Assembly: GCA_018623515.1 (NCBI GenBank)
Contig: JAAZVL010000004.1
Span: forward strand, 1-45,967
DNA length: 45,967 bases
Reading direction: 5' to 3'
Source of the DNA: Marinobacter sp.
GTDB lineage: Bacteria > Pseudomonadota > Gammaproteobacteria > Pseudomonadales > Oleiphilaceae
Shown here: positions 1-8,878 of the stretch, piece after piece
How the letters are laid out: each line of letters starts with the position of its first letter
Numbering within the stretch: the stretch's first letter is position 1
The notes under the pieces: model-generated
The model's database searches: none
What the model was told of the DNA's origin: nothing
Seen by the model: the letters and a program-made list of their open reading frames with translations, nothing else
Program-made: the position numbers and the translations under genes

Positions 1-2375
1 ACCAGCAATTCCCGAAGCATGCGCGGATCCTCATTGAGCAGTTCCGCCGGCATTTCGAGTTCCAGCCGTTCCGGCGAGACCCCGGTTTCGGTGATCACCT
101 GCCGGACCATATCCAGGAAACCGCTGTCGGTCAGCTGTCGCACCGAGAGATTCACTGCCATTTTCAGGGACTCGAAACCGGCCCGTTCAAGGGCCTGCAC
201 CTGAATACAGGCCTGGCGCAGCGCCTGCTCCCCCAAGCGCACGATCAGGCCCGTTTCCTCGGCCAGCCCGATAAACTGCTGGGCCGAGACCAGACCTTTC
301 TCCGGATGATGCCAACGCAGGAAGGCTTCCACCCCGATAACCCGATCGGTCGTCAGGTCCACTTTGGGCTGGTAATGCAGGACAAAGCGGTCCTCATCCA
401 GGGCTGTGGCCAGCTCCTCCTGCTGGAGCAACCGGCGGGCAGCCTGGATGTTCATGGCCGGCGTGAAGAACTGATAAGTGTTCCTGCCCACTTCCTTGGC
501 CCGGTACATCGCCAGGTCCGCGTATTTCATCAACGTACCGGAATCCTCGCTGTCATGGGGCACCATAGTGATACCGATACTGACGGTCACACCGACTTCG
601 TGGTCGTTGAGGCGAACACGCTGGCACAACCGGCGCAAAATGGTGTCGGCCACCTTGCCGGCGGCATCCGGACCACTGATCTTCGACAGCAGCACCACGA
701 ACTCGTCTCCGCCCAGGCGAGCAACCGAATCTTCCTCCCGGACACACCCTTCCAGCCAATAGGCCACCTGGCGCAGTAATTCGTCGCCGGCGTCGTGGCC
801 CAGGGTATCGTTGATGCGCTTGAAGCCATCGAGATCCAGGAACATCAACGCGGCCGAGTCACCGCTACGGCGGCAACGCCGAACCACATGATTGAGGCGG
901 TCCCGGAACAGCTGGCGGTTGGCCAGACCGGTGAGCGGGTCGAAGAACGCCAGTCGGTGCAGTTCCGACTGCGCCGCCTTGAGCTGGGTGAGGTCGCGAA
1001 GGCTCAATACCACACCGTTGACCCCCGGCACCGACAACATCGCCGTATAGGTACCCTCCATGTCGCGCCATTGTCCGCCAGCATCCCTGATACGGGCCCG
1101 GATGACCGGCATCTGCTTGCCCGGGGACTTCACCGATTCTTCGAAGCCGCGCTGGAGTTGTGGCCAGTCGTCGCTGTGAACCTGATCCTCGAACGCCAGT
1201 TCCGGTACTTTCTCCGGTTCGAATCCAAGGATGTCGAGACTGGATGGGCTGGCGTAAACGGGCCGGCCATTACGGTCCATCACCAGGGTCACATTGGCCG
1301 CACCCTCGGTAATGGCGCGGTAACGTCCGGCGGTGATCTGGGCCATCAGACGGGAACGGACCATTGCCAGTACGAACAGGAACAGCAACACGCTGATCAC
1401 CACGCCGCTGCCCAGGACAATGGGCGGCCTCGGATCGGAGGCCAGGTAATCAAATGCGGGTGTGGAACGGGTCTGCAGCAGCCAGTCACGGCCACCATGG
1501 GTGATGGTCTGGCTCATCTCGAAACTGAACTCATTGTCCAGGGAGCCCAGGTTCGAGCCGTACATGACGGCATCCCGGCTGATAATGCCGTCATCGTAGA
1601 TTCTGACATCGAGAAAAGGCGCAATCAGACCGACTATACCGTCGAGCAGGTTGTTCATCCGGAATGCGCTGAAGACATAGCCCGCGAGCATCATGCGGCG
1701 CTCGGCGCGGTTCTCGGGAATGTTGCCGCCCTGATAGACCGGATAGTACATCAGGAAGCTGGCCTGATCCTCGGCCACCTCCTCCTGCACCAGCACCACC
1801 TTCGGTGTGACCGTGGGCTCAGCCTCGTCCCTGGCCTGTTCCATGGCCTGACGGTGATTGGAATCACTGAAGGCGTCATAGCCGAGCGCGCGCAGGTTCC
1901 GCTCCGTGCCGGGCTCCAGGTAAACCATGGGATAGTAATAGGGGCCGGTACCCAGTGGGGTCACAAGGTAATCGTGAACCCCTTGAGCCCTGACCGAGGC
2001 AATGTGATCCGCCATCTGCCGGACACCGATGCGCCGGACATAACCGATGCCCTGGATTCCCGGGTAATAGCGGTTGATATCGACCTTGTCGACGTATTCG
2101 CGCCACTGGTCCCGGGAGACGTCGCCAGCTACGGCAAACAGCCCGGCGCTGCCCGCCAGGACCTGCTCGTAATTCAGCAGACGTTCTTCGATTGCGGTTT
2201 TGAGCTGAAGTGACTGTGTCCGGAACCGTGCCTCGGTACGATCCTCAACCAGACGGATGGACACCTGCCACAGGACAACCGTCACCACGATACCAACGGC
2301 GAATACCAACCAGGCAACCCAAGCGTTGCGGAATTCCAGCAGTCTGCGGAGGGGAAGTTCCTTCTTGTTCATCAT
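1..2375 (-). CDS. CHASE-PAS-GGDEF-EAL cyclic-di-GMP signalling protein (3' end cut by the window edge)
   Basis: The frame is open from an ATG at 2375 to the window edge, about 790 residues with the C-terminus missing. The N-terminus has a membrane segment (residues ~20-40), then an extracytoplasmic CHASE-type sensor region with a YYPGIQGIGYVRR-like stretch near residue 105. A second hydrophobic segment, a PAS domain, a GGDEF domain and the start of an EAL domain follow. The cyclase motif is an intact GGDEF, and an RxxD inhibitory site (REED) sits exactly five residues before it, so diguanylate cyclase activity with product inhibition is plausible. The EAL signature reads EAF in the context VEAFLRWHHP, and the later NLSVRQL block is present. 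The catalytic residues beyond that are outside the window, so phosphodiesterase activity cannot be judged. No strong ribosome binding site is visible; the next codon is also ATG. Confidence 0.9.
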   Translation of the reverse strand, partial: MMNKKELPLRRLLEFRNAWVAWLVFAVGIVVTVVLWQVSIRLVEDRTEARFRTQSLQLKTAIEERLLNYEQVLAGSAGLFAVAGDVSRDQWREYVDKVDINRYYPGIQGIGYVRRIGVRQMADHIASVRAQGVHDYLVTPLGTGPYYYPMVYLEPGTERNLRALGYDAFSDSNHRQAMEQARDEAEPTVTPKVVLVQEEVAEDQASFLMYYPVYQGGNIPENRAERRMMLAGYVFSAFRMNNLLDGIVGLIAPFLDVRIYDDGIISRDAVMYGSNLGSLDNEFSFEMSQTITHGGRDWLLQTRSTPAFDYLASDPRPPIVLGSGVVISVLLFLFVLAMVRSRLMAQITAGRYRAITEGAANVTLVMDRNGRPVYASPSSLDILGFEPEKVPELAFEDQVHSDDWPQLQRGFEESVKSPGKQMPVIRARIRDAGGQWRDMEGTYTAMLSVPGVNGVVLSLRDLTQLKAAQSELHRLAFFDPLTGLANRQLFRDRLNHVVRRCRRSGDSAALMFLDLDGFKRINDTLGHDAGDELLRQVAYWLEGCVREEDSVARLGGDEFVVLLSKISGPDAAGKVADTILRRLCQRVRLNDHEVGVTVSIGITMVPHDSEDSGTLMKYADLAMYRAKEVGRNTYQFFTPAMNIQAARRLLQQEELATALDEDRFVLHYQPKVDLTTDRVIGVEAFLRWHHPEKGLVSAQQFIGLAEETGLIVRLGEQALRQACIQVQALERAGFESLKMAVNLSVRQLTDSGFLDMVRQVITETGVSPERLELEMPAELLNEDPRMLRELL

Positions 2376-2419
2376 CGGTCCGGGTCCGTTCCATGGCCTC
2401 TTTATTATCGGTTCGCGCG

Positions 2420-2448
2420 AGTATAGCAAAAGCCCCCGGGCCTGTCGC
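2420..2448 (-). promoter_or_regulatory. Candidate sigma70-type promoter of the CHASE-GGDEF-EAL gene
   Basis: Reading leftward, TATACT (2425-2420) is preceded by a 17-base spacer and GCGACA (2448-2443), matching 5/6 and 4/6 of the sigma70 consensus. It lies about 45 bases before the start codon, and its -35 element falls in the loop of the mucD terminator. This is a pattern match only. Confidence 0.4.
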
Positions 2449-2469
2449 TTCGACCGGCCCGGGGGCTTT
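2427..2469 (-). terminator. Rho-independent terminator downstream of mucD
   Basis: A 13-bp GC-rich stem (arms 2430-2442 and 2456-2468) with a 13-base loop is followed on the minus strand by a short T tract. It begins about 35 bases after the mucD stop codon and separates the sigma-E operon from the cyclic-di-GMP gene. Confidence 0.8.
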
Positions 2470-2502
2470 CTGACTGCTATTTACGGCTTCAGGATTACCG
2501 GA

Positions 2503-3981
2503 TCAGGGCTTCATTACCAGATACAGTGCCCGGCCCTGACGTACGATCCGCACCGATACGGCCCGTCCTTCCGGCAGGGACGACACCACTTCCCGGAAAT
2601 CGGAAACCGAACGTATCTCCCGACGGTTGATCTCGGTGATCACATCCCTGGGCCGAATCCCGGCTTCGAAGGCAGGCCCGCGACTGATATCTGTGACAAC
2701 CACGCCACCCGGAACCCCGAGCGAACCGGCCAGTTCGGCGGGCAGCGGTTCAATGGTCATGCCCAGCGGTGCCGACGAGGAACTTCCGTTATTGCCCGCC
2801 GGCGCCTGGCTTTGCGCCTGGCCTTCATCCGGCAGCTGACCGATTTCCACTTCCAGGGTCATCTCTTCGCCACCACGCAGGACGGTCAAACGGGCCATCT
2901 CACCCACCGGAGTGCGGCCAACCATGGGCGGCAGGTCCGAGGAAAACTGGACTTCATCGCCATCATATTCAAGCACGATATCACCGGACTGCAGGCCTGC
3001 CTGCTCGGCAGGAGACCCTTCCATCACTTCAGCAATCAGCGCACCACGGGGCCGCTTCAGGCCAAAGGATTCGGCCAGATCACGGTTGACCTCCTGGATC
3101 AGGACGCCGAGCCAGCCGCGGGAAACCATGCCCTTGTCGCGGATCTGCCGGAACACGTTCATGGCATCGTCAATGGGGATGGCAAAGGAGACCCCCATGA
3201 ACCCGCCTGAACGGGTGTAGATCTGGGAGTTGATACCGACAACCTCCCCATCCATGTTGAACAGCGGCCCACCGGAGTTACCCGGGTTGATGGCAACGTC
3301 GGTCTGAATGAACGGAACATAGTTTTCACTGGGCAGGGAACGCCCCAGGGCACTGACGATACCGGCGGTCACGGTGTAGTCAAAACCGAATGGCGAGCCG
3401 ATGGCGAACACCCATTCCCCGACTTTCAGATCCCGGGACTTGCCAACCTGGACCACGGGCAGGTCGTTGCCGTCCTCAATTTTCAGCACGGCCATATCTG
3501 AGCGCGGGTCGGTACCCACCAGCTTGGCCGGCAACTCGCGGCGATCATTCAGGCGCACCACAATTTCATCGGCACCCTCGACCACATGGTTGTTGGTCAG
3601 CACGTAACCGTCACTGGAGACAATAAAGCCAGACCCCATGGAACGGCGGGGTTGGGCATTACCCGGCGAACCGCCGAAAGGTGACTGCGGGCCCCGGAAG
3701 AAGTGCTGGAAAAACTCCGGCATCTGTTCGAGCTGACGCTCATCAAAGGGCATGCCGCCGAAACCGGTGTTGCCACCCTTGGGCTCGGTGGTGGTACTGA
3801 TATTGACCACGGCACCGGAGTTTTCCTCCACCAGCCCGGTAAAATCCGGGAGGCTGCGGGCCGCAACCCCCTGGCTCCAGAACACCATCACCATGACGGA
3901 CATCATCAGCAGGGCACCGAGCACCTTGTCGATCCGGAACGCGGGCATGGTGCGGGTGGCCACTGTTATCTTTCTCGGCAT
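2503..3981 (-). CDS. mucD: Periplasmic DegP/HtrA-family serine protease MucD
   Basis: A 492-residue HtrA protease that would degrade misfolded periplasmic proteins and, in the AlgU system, dampen envelope-stress signalling. A hydrophobic segment (residues ~20-41) ending at VAARS looks like a signal sequence with a long basic N-region. The catalytic triad is visible: His132 (NNHVVEG), Asp162 (RSDMAVLKI) and Ser236 (GNSGGPL). Two PDZ domains follow, at roughly 275-370 and 405-490, as in DegP/MucD. The AGGGGG ribosome binding site six bases before the ATG supports this start. It is the last gene of the rpoE-rseA-rseB-rseC-mucD cluster, 63 bp after rseC. The symbol mucD is chosen from context; degP-like is equally descriptive. 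Confidence 0.94.
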   Translation of the reverse strand: MPRKITVATRTMPAFRIDKVLGALLMMSVMVMVFWSQGVAARSLPDFTGLVEENSGAVVNISTTTEPKGGNTGFGGMPFDERQLEQMPEFFQHFFRGPQSPFGGSPGNAQPRRSMGSGFIVSSDGYVLTNNHVVEGADEIVVRLNDRRELPAKLVGTDPRSDMAVLKIEDGNDLPVVQVGKSRDLKVGEWVFAIGSPFGFDYTVTAGIVSALGRSLPSENYVPFIQTDVAINPGNSGGPLFNMDGEVVGINSQIYTRSGGFMGVSFAIPIDDAMNVFRQIRDKGMVSRGWLGVLIQEVNRDLAESFGLKRPRGALIAEVMEGSPAEQAGLQSGDIVLEYDGDEVQFSSDLPPMVGRTPVGEMARLTVLRGGEEMTLEVEIGQLPDEGQAQSQAPAGNNGSSSSAPLGMTIEPLPAELAGSLGVPGGVVVTDISRGPAFEAGIRPRDVITEINRREIRSVSDFREVVSSLPEGRAVSVRIVRQGRALYLVMKP

Positions 3982-4044
3982 GTTGAACCCCCTGTATTAA
4001 CAACTGATACGATGAATTTTGAGGCCCGGTAAAGCGATTTCAAC

Positions 4045-4509
4045 TTACAAATCGGTAGGATTTATAGACAGGTTCGGGCCACAACCCGGATTTCGTCGCA
4101 GGAGCTTCGGCTCATAGCCGCCACGGCGGCCAGGCAGCAGTCTGGCCAGGAAAAAGCCACCGGCAAGTCCGGCAGCGGCACCCAGCATGGCACCGGCATC
4201 ACTTCCACCCGACAAATTGTGGCCGGCAATGGTTGCCAGCACCATGGCAACGAGCGGAACGGCGTAAACCACCACGGAGGCACCCAGCAAGGCCTGCTCT
4301 TCGATCCCGATGGTCACTTCATCACCAACCTTTGCATCGATGGTATTGGCCACCAGGACCTGATTGGCCCGGCCACCGGTCACGGAAGCCAGTGCTCTCT
4401 GGCCGCAGCCACTGCGGGCCGAGCAGCTCTGGCAGGCGCTCGCCCGAATAGTCTGCACCCAGGCATGATCGCCCCTGAGCGCAATGACCTTGCCGGTTTC
4501 GGTAATCAC
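4045..4509 (-). CDS. rseC: RseC/MucC family integral membrane regulator
   Basis: A 154-residue protein of the RseC/MucC family, members of which modulate sigma-E signalling and are also annotated as SoxR-reducing components. The N-terminal domain has a cysteine cluster at Cys26, Cys29 and Cys35 (ACQSCSARSGC), typical of the family and possibly a metal or redox site. Two membrane segments are predicted at about 75-95 and 105-124. The start overlaps the rseB stop by four bases (ATGA), implying translational coupling. An additional Cys lies near the C-terminus (PGCGPN). The molecular role is inferred from family and operon position. Confidence 0.92.
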   Translation of the reverse strand: MITETGKVIALRGDHAWVQTIRASACQSCSARSGCGQRALASVTGGRANQVLVANTIDAKVGDEVTIGIEEQALLGASVVVYAVPLVAMVLATIAGHNLSGGSDAGAMLGAAAGLAGGFFLARLLPGRRGGYEPKLLRRNPGCGPNLSINPTDL

Positions 4510-5540
4510 GAGCCGCTCTCCTCGAGTGCCAGGGTATCCTGCACCCGGACCGACTCGGCCACTTTCCGGGCCGTCTCCGGCGGCACTTCACCCACCACCG
4601 TCACGAGAAACTCGCGCCCCCCGGACTCGAGCTCATGCATGTAAATCGTGGTGGCGCCTATACGGGAGGCACCCTTGGGCATGTTCAGGCGGCCGGAAGG
4701 TTCGACAAACACCGAAAAGGCTGCCAGACCATCGGAAAACGCAACAACCTGCCCGCGTCCGGTCCGGGGAGCCGCTGCAGGCGCAAATCCATCGGGACGC
4801 CAGCCGAGTTCCCAGCCATTCATCCTCGAAACCGGTGATGCCTCGGTCGCCCCGTCATCAGCAGCCAGGCTGCGGGAGATCTCACGACCCTCAGTGCGGA
4901 TCTCGAACTCCTCATCGGGGATATTGTCGGTAATCTCCAGGCTGGTGAACTGGAATTGCTCCATCACATCGCCAGACGATGCCCGGACATGGCTTTTCAC
5001 CAGCAACCCGGTTGTTCGCTCCAGCCATAACCGGTGGCTGTACCGGTAATCATCCCTTGATCTGAGTGCGATCTCGACGGCTTCATATCCGGCTACCCGG
5101 TCTTCCCCCACCATCTCGGCGCTGTACCAACGGCTGATCGGCATCAACTGGCTGGTAAAAGCCTCAGCAAAGGGACCGGATGGTATCACCTGATCCAGCC
5201 GGACCCGGCCCCGGTCCGGCAGCACACAGACGACATTCACACCACGCCTCACAATCTCACCGCTGCCACCGTCCTGCATCACCAGGCGCTCTTCAACAAC
5301 ACCGTCGCGGTAGCGATGGGCGATCTGCATGGAGTGCACCTGATCGCCACGGGCGTAGACAAAAACGCCACGGTAGGACGTCATGTTCAGCGCAGGCGCC
5401 AGTCGCTCCAGCCATTGGTTCGCCTCACTCTCGCTGTTGCCGGCAACCACGGTGCCCGGAGCCAGCACGGCAATGAGAGCCAAAAGCAGGGCTGGAATGG
5501 CAACAATCCGCACGCGTGAGGGCAGCCTGTTCATGGGCAT
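4506..5540 (-). CDS. rseB: Periplasmic sigma-E regulatory protein RseB/MucB
   Basis: A 344-residue protein with an N-terminal signal peptide (hydrophobic stretch ~11-33, then VVAGNSES). RseB/MucB binds the periplasmic part of the anti-sigma factor, shields it from site-1 proteolysis and senses lipids or lipopolysaccharide through its LolA/LolB-like N-terminal domain; a smaller C-terminal domain follows. Length and order match the family (E. coli RseB is about 318 residues). It lies 15 bp after rseA and overlaps rseC by four bases, so the three genes are presumably co-transcribed. No missing region or frameshift is apparent. Confidence 0.93.
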   Translation of the reverse strand: MPMNRLPSRVRIVAIPALLLALIAVLAPGTVVAGNSESEANQWLERLAPALNMTSYRGVFVYARGDQVHSMQIAHRYRDGVVEERLVMQDGGSGEIVRRGVNVVCVLPDRGRVRLDQVIPSGPFAEAFTSQLMPISRWYSAEMVGEDRVAGYEAVEIALRSRDDYRYSHRLWLERTTGLLVKSHVRASSGDVMEQFQFTSLEITDNIPDEEFEIRTEGREISRSLAADDGATEASPVSRMNGWELGWRPDGFAPAAAPRTGRGQVVAFSDGLAAFSVFVEPSGRLNMPKGASRIGATTIYMHELESGGREFLVTVVGEVPPETARKVAESVRVQDTLALEESGS

Positions 5541-5555
5541 TCGCTCTCCAAGATA

Positions 5556-6125
5556 TCAGTATCCATTACCGGCACTGACCACACGGGCGTAGCCGACCGC
5601 ACCACGACCAGCCCCGACACTGTTGTGCTGAGCGTGCTCCAGCAAGTATTGACTCATCTGCTCCCACTGCTCTTCATCAAGGCCCTGCAGTGCCACTTCA
5701 CGAACGGGGGCAGTGCCAGCGCCCTTGTCGGGGATAGCTTGTGCCGCGATCGCCGGTGCACCGCCTGTTACAGAACCTTCCCTCGAATCCCAGCCGGCTC
5801 CGGCACCGAAACCGACAACCAGTGCTACTGCAACCATTGCGACTGCCGGCCAGCGCCAGCGGGCAGCAGGAGAAACGCCCTTGGTCGAGGTCCGCTGACG
5901 GGCGGTTCCCGCACGGCCATCGAGTGCCGCCCGAACATGGGCGCTGACATCCACAGCCTCCGCCGGTGTATGGCCACTGTGCATCAGGTCCCGGACCTGC
6001 TGCCACCGCTGCCACTGGTCACGTACCCGGGTCTGGTCATGGTGGGACAACAACCGACGTACCGATAGCTCGTCCGCTTCGTCATCCATCATGGCCGACA
6101 GGGTTTCTCTGAGACGATCATCCAT
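5556..6125 (-). CDS. rseA: Anti-sigma-E factor RseA/MucA
   Basis: A 189-residue single-pass inner-membrane anti-sigma factor. The cytoplasmic N-terminus (MDDRLRETLSAMMDDEADEL) is the classic RseA/MucA sigma-binding segment. One membrane helix spans about 92-110, and the periplasmic tail ends in a hydrophobic/aromatic region. I chose the ATG at 6125 rather than an upstream start because family homology begins at MDDRL, a GAGG ribosome binding site precedes it by about ten bases, and the longer version would run into rpoE. It starts 11 bp after the rpoE stop. Regulated proteolysis by DegS/AlgW- and RseP-type proteases is known for the family; none is encoded here. Confidence 0.93.
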   Translation of the reverse strand: MDDRLRETLSAMMDDEADELSVRRLLSHHDQTRVRDQWQRWQQVRDLMHSGHTPAEAVDVSAHVRAALDGRAGTARQRTSTKGVSPAARWRWPAVAMVAVALVVGFGAGAGWDSREGSVTGGAPAIAAQAIPDKGAGTAPVREVALQGLDEEQWEQMSQYLLEHAQHNSVGAGRGAVGYARVVSAGNGY

Positions 6126-6136
6126 CGGATGCAACC

Positions 6137-6856
6137 TCAAGTTGTCTCTGTGTGATTGAGCAATGGGCCAAGATGCCGATCCACAGCATCCCGGGCCCGG
6201 AAAATTCGGGATCGGACAGTTCCGATCGGGCATTCCAGAATCCTGGCTATGTCCTCATAACTGAGGCCATCATATTCCCGCAACAGAAACGCGGAACGCA
6301 GCTCCTCCGGCAGCTCCGCAATGGCCCGGGACAGCTCCTCCTGCAACTGTTCACGCTGCAACAGTCGCTCCGGTGAAGCCGGATCCCTCAACCGGATACC
6401 GTCATCGAAATTTTCGGCGTCGGAGACATCGGCACTGGCCTGCGGGCGCCGGCCCCGGGACTCCAGGAAGTTCTTGGCGGTATTGACCGCAATCCGATAG
6501 AGCCAGGTGTAAAACGCGCTGTCCCCGCGAAACCGGTCAATGGCACGATAGGCCTTGACGAACGTTTCCTGGGTCAGGTCCATAACTTCCTGGGAATCGT
6601 AAACATAACGGCTGATGATTGAGGCCACGCGAGTCTGGTATTTGACCACCAGCAGGTCAAAAGCCGCCCGATCGCCATTACGGACCTTGCGCACGAGCTG
6701 AAGATCCGTCTGGCTATCGGAATGCTCACCCTGTGTCTGATTCTGTTCAGGCGTCATGGACGGTTTGCCGGTTTTCCCTGTTGTTGCGGCCAGCTGTTCG
6801 GCCGTTGCGAGATTTGCTTGAGTCATCACTGCTGTCCGGCGTCCGTTTTTGTCCAT
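6137..6856 (-). CDS. rpoE: ECF sigma factor sigma-E/AlgU (RpoE)
   Basis: Extracytoplasmic-function sigma factor controlling the envelope-stress regulon. Region 2 is very close to E. coli RpoE (FDLLVVKYQ, YVYDSQEVMDLTQETFVKAYRA, FRGDSAFYTWLYRIAVNTAKN), and region 4 contains ELPEELRSAFLLREYDGLSYEDIA. The open frame gives 239 residues, about 35-45 more than E. coli RpoE. Internal ATGs at 6826 and 6757 would give shorter proteins. I kept 6856 because only this ATG has a convincing ribosome binding site (AGAGG about ten bases upstream) and because the predicted sigma-E promoter then gives a roughly 36-base leader. Identity is certain; the exact start is not. Confidence 0.93.
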   Translation of the reverse strand: MDKNGRRTAVMTQANLATAEQLAATTGKTGKPSMTPEQNQTQGEHSDSQTDLQLVRKVRNGDRAAFDLLVVKYQTRVASIISRYVYDSQEVMDLTQETFVKAYRAIDRFRGDSAFYTWLYRIAVNTAKNFLESRGRRPQASADVSDAENFDDGIRLRDPASPERLLQREQLQEELSRAIAELPEELRSAFLLREYDGLSYEDIARILECPIGTVRSRIFRARDAVDRHLGPLLNHTETT

Positions 6857-6898
6857 GGGGGCGCTACCTCTGTTCTGTGGGGTGCGCCGTCAGGCCAA

Positions 6899-6925
6899 AT
6901 AGACAGCAGGCGTAAAGTTTAGTTC
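6899..6925 (-). promoter_or_regulatory. Predicted sigma-E (AlgU) autoregulatory promoter of rpoE
   Basis: On the minus strand, GAACTA (6925-6920) is followed after exactly 16 bases by TCTAT (6903-6899). This matches the sigma-E/AlgU pattern GAACTT-N16-TCTGA at the conserved positions. The predicted transcript would start near 6892 and lead into rpoE. Autoregulation of rpoE/algU by its own product is established in E. coli and P. aeruginosa. Confidence 0.7.
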
Positions 6926-6941
6926 AATACACATCCACATT

Positions 6942-8570
6942 ATGGCCCGCGATATCGATCCAATGCCACAGTCCTACGAATACGATGTTCTCATTATCGG
7001 CAGTGGTGCTGCCGGTCTTACCGTCGCTCTTAATCTGCCCGAGCACCTGAGCATCGGTGTCATCAGCAAGGCAGACATCAGCAGTGGGGCCACACTGTGG
7101 GCACAGGGCGGCATTGCGGCGGTACTCGATGACAGGGATTCAGTGGAGCATCATATCCAGGACACTCTGGCGGCGGGCGCCGGCCTTTGCCATGAAGATG
7201 CGGTACGTTTCACCGTGGAAAATGGCAAGGACAGCATAGACTGGCTGATCGAATCCGGTGTGGATTTCACCCGGGAAGATGACAGCGAACACTACCACCT
7301 GACCCGCGAAGGCGGACACAGTCATCGGCGTATTATCCATGCCGCCGATGCCACTGGCCACGCCGTCTCCACGACTCTCACATCCCAGGCCCAGGCTCGC
7401 TCCAACATCCACCTGATGTCGAACCGGGTGGCGGTGGACCTGATCACCAACCGGAAACTGTCGCTGCCCGGCAACCGGTGTGTCGGGGCCTACATTCTCA
7501 ACCTGGAAGACAACCACGTGGAACTCTTCCGGGCCCGGTTCACCGTAATCGCCACCGGTGGCGCTTCAAAGGCCTATCGATATACCACCAACCCCGATGG
7601 CGCCTCGGGGGACGGCATTGCCATGGCCTGGCGGGCGGGCTGTCGCGTGGCCAACATGGAATTCAACCAGTTCCACCCTACCTGCCTGTACCATCCGCAT
7701 GCCAAGTCGTTCCTGATCACCGAGGCGGTTCGCGGCGAGGGCGGGTTGCTGAAGCTGCCCGATGGCAGCCGCTTCATGGACCGCTTTGACGAACGGGCCG
7801 AACTGGCGCCCCGGGACATTGTCGCCCGGGCCATCGACCACGAGATGAAGCGCCTGGGGGTGGACCACGTCTACCTGGACATCAGCCACAAGCCGGCGGA
7901 TTTCATCAAGCACCACTTCCCGACCATCTACGAGAAGTGCCTCGGTTTTGGCATCGACATCACCAAAGAACCGATTCCGGTGGTTCCCGCCGCTCACTAT
8001 ACCTGCGGCGGTATCATCAGCGACGATCGGGCCCGTACCGACGTCAACCAGCTCTATGCGGTCGGCGAAGCCGCCTTCACCGGCCTGCACGGTGCCAACC
8101 GCATGGCCAGCAACTCCCTGCTGGAGTGCCTGGTCTATGGTCGGGCCGCTGCGGCCGACATTGCCCGGAGGGAGTCGGATATTCCGCCTCCTCCACAAGC
8201 CCCGGAGTGGGACGAAAGCCAGGTCCGGGACTCCGACGAAGACGTTGTCATCTCCCACAACTGGGACGAGCTGCGCCACTTCATGTGGGACTATGTCGGC
8301 ATCGTCAGAACGACCAAGCGGCTCCAGCGTGCCAAGCACCGGGTCGATCTGCTGGACCGGGAAATCAGCGAGTTCTACAGCAATTACCGGGTCTCCAATG
8401 ATCTCCTGGAACTGCGAAACCTGGTCACCGTCGCTGACCTGATCATCTGCTCGGCTCTGCAGCGCCGGGAGAGCCGCGGATTGCATTACACCCTGGATTA
8501 CCCGGGGATGCTGAACGAAGCCCGGGATACGGTACTGGTTCCGACCACGTACCGGACCCAGGCCCCCTGA
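6942..8570 (+). CDS. nadB: L-aspartate oxidase
   Basis: A 542-residue FAD enzyme that oxidises L-aspartate to iminoaspartate, the first step of de novo NAD synthesis, in partnership with quinolinate synthase NadA (not in the window). The Rossmann FAD motif [11 protein letters not shown] lies at residues ~16-26. The flavin/substrate blocks [23 protein letters not shown] and AAHYTCGGI, and the [12 protein letters not shown] block near the C-terminal third, are typical of NadB. Length matches E. coli NadB (540). No clear ribosome binding site precedes the ATG at 6942, and an in-frame ATG at 6963 is an alternative. It is transcribed divergently from rpoE across an 85-bp gap, an arrangement also seen in pseudomonads. 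Confidence 0.95.
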   Translation: MARDIDPMPQSYEYDVLIIGSGAAGLTVALNLPEHLSIGVISKADISSGATLWAQGGIAAVLDDRDSVEHHIQDTLAAGAGLCHEDAVRFTVENGKDSIDWLIESGVDFTREDDSEHYHLTREGGHSHRRIIHAADATGHAVSTTLTSQAQARSNIHLMSNRVAVDLITNRKLSLPGNRCVGAYILNLEDNHVELFRARFTVIATGGASKAYRYTTNPDGASGDGIAMAWRAGCRVANMEFNQFHPTCLYHPHAKSFLITEAVRGEGGLLKLPDGSRFMDRFDERAELAPRDIVARAIDHEMKRLGVDHVYLDISHKPADFIKHHFPTIYEKCLGFGIDITKEPIPVVPAAHYTCGGIISDDRARTDVNQLYAVGEAAFTGLHGANRMASNSLLECLVYGRAAAADIARRESDIPPPPQAPEWDESQVRDSDEDVVISHNWDELRHFMWDYVGIVRTTKRLQRAKHRVDLLDREISEFYSNYRVSNDLLELRNLVTVADLIICSALQRRESRGLHYTLDYPGMLNEARDTVLVPTTYRTQAP

Positions 8571-8605
8571 CCTTTCAATTTCTCTGGAAAACTGGCGATA
8601 CCATT

Positions 8606-8878
8606 ATGTCCGATACGTCCTCCACGCCTGACAACCCCGAGTTCAAGCGCCTCTGGTGGCACAGCCGCCGGGGCATGCTGGAGCTCGATGTGCTTCTGGT
8701 CCCTTTCGTGGAAGAGGTTTACCGCGACCTTGATCCCGAGGATCAGGCCCGCTACCAGAAACTGCTGAGCTGCGAGGACACCGACATGTTCGAGTGGTTC
8801 ATGCAGCGCAGCCGACCGCAAGACCCGGATCTCCAGCGCATCGTTGACATGATCCTGAACCGTGTCCAGCCGGATTGA
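8606..8878 (+). CDS. sdhE: FAD assembly factor SdhE
   Basis: A 90-residue protein of the SdhE (formerly YgfY/CptB) family, which promotes covalent flavin attachment to succinate dehydrogenase. The hallmark RGxxE motif is present at residues 22-26 (RGMLE), and the helical pattern and size match the family. It lies 35 bp after nadB, another flavoprotein gene, and overlaps the following ygfX-like gene by 17 bases. The older proposal that sdhE/ygfX form a toxin-antitoxin pair (CptAB) is known from E. coli but is disputed. Confidence 0.93.
   Translation: MSDTSSTPDNPEFKRLWWHSRRGMLELDVLLVPFVEEVYRDLDPEDQARYQKLLSCEDTDMFEWFMQRSRPQDPDLQRIVDMILNRVQPD

Noticed and set aside
795..2213. A 472-residue open frame on the plus strand
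   Set aside because: It lies antisense to the CHASE-PAS-GGDEF-EAL gene, whose motifs explain the region; the frame is a by-product of GC-rich codon use.
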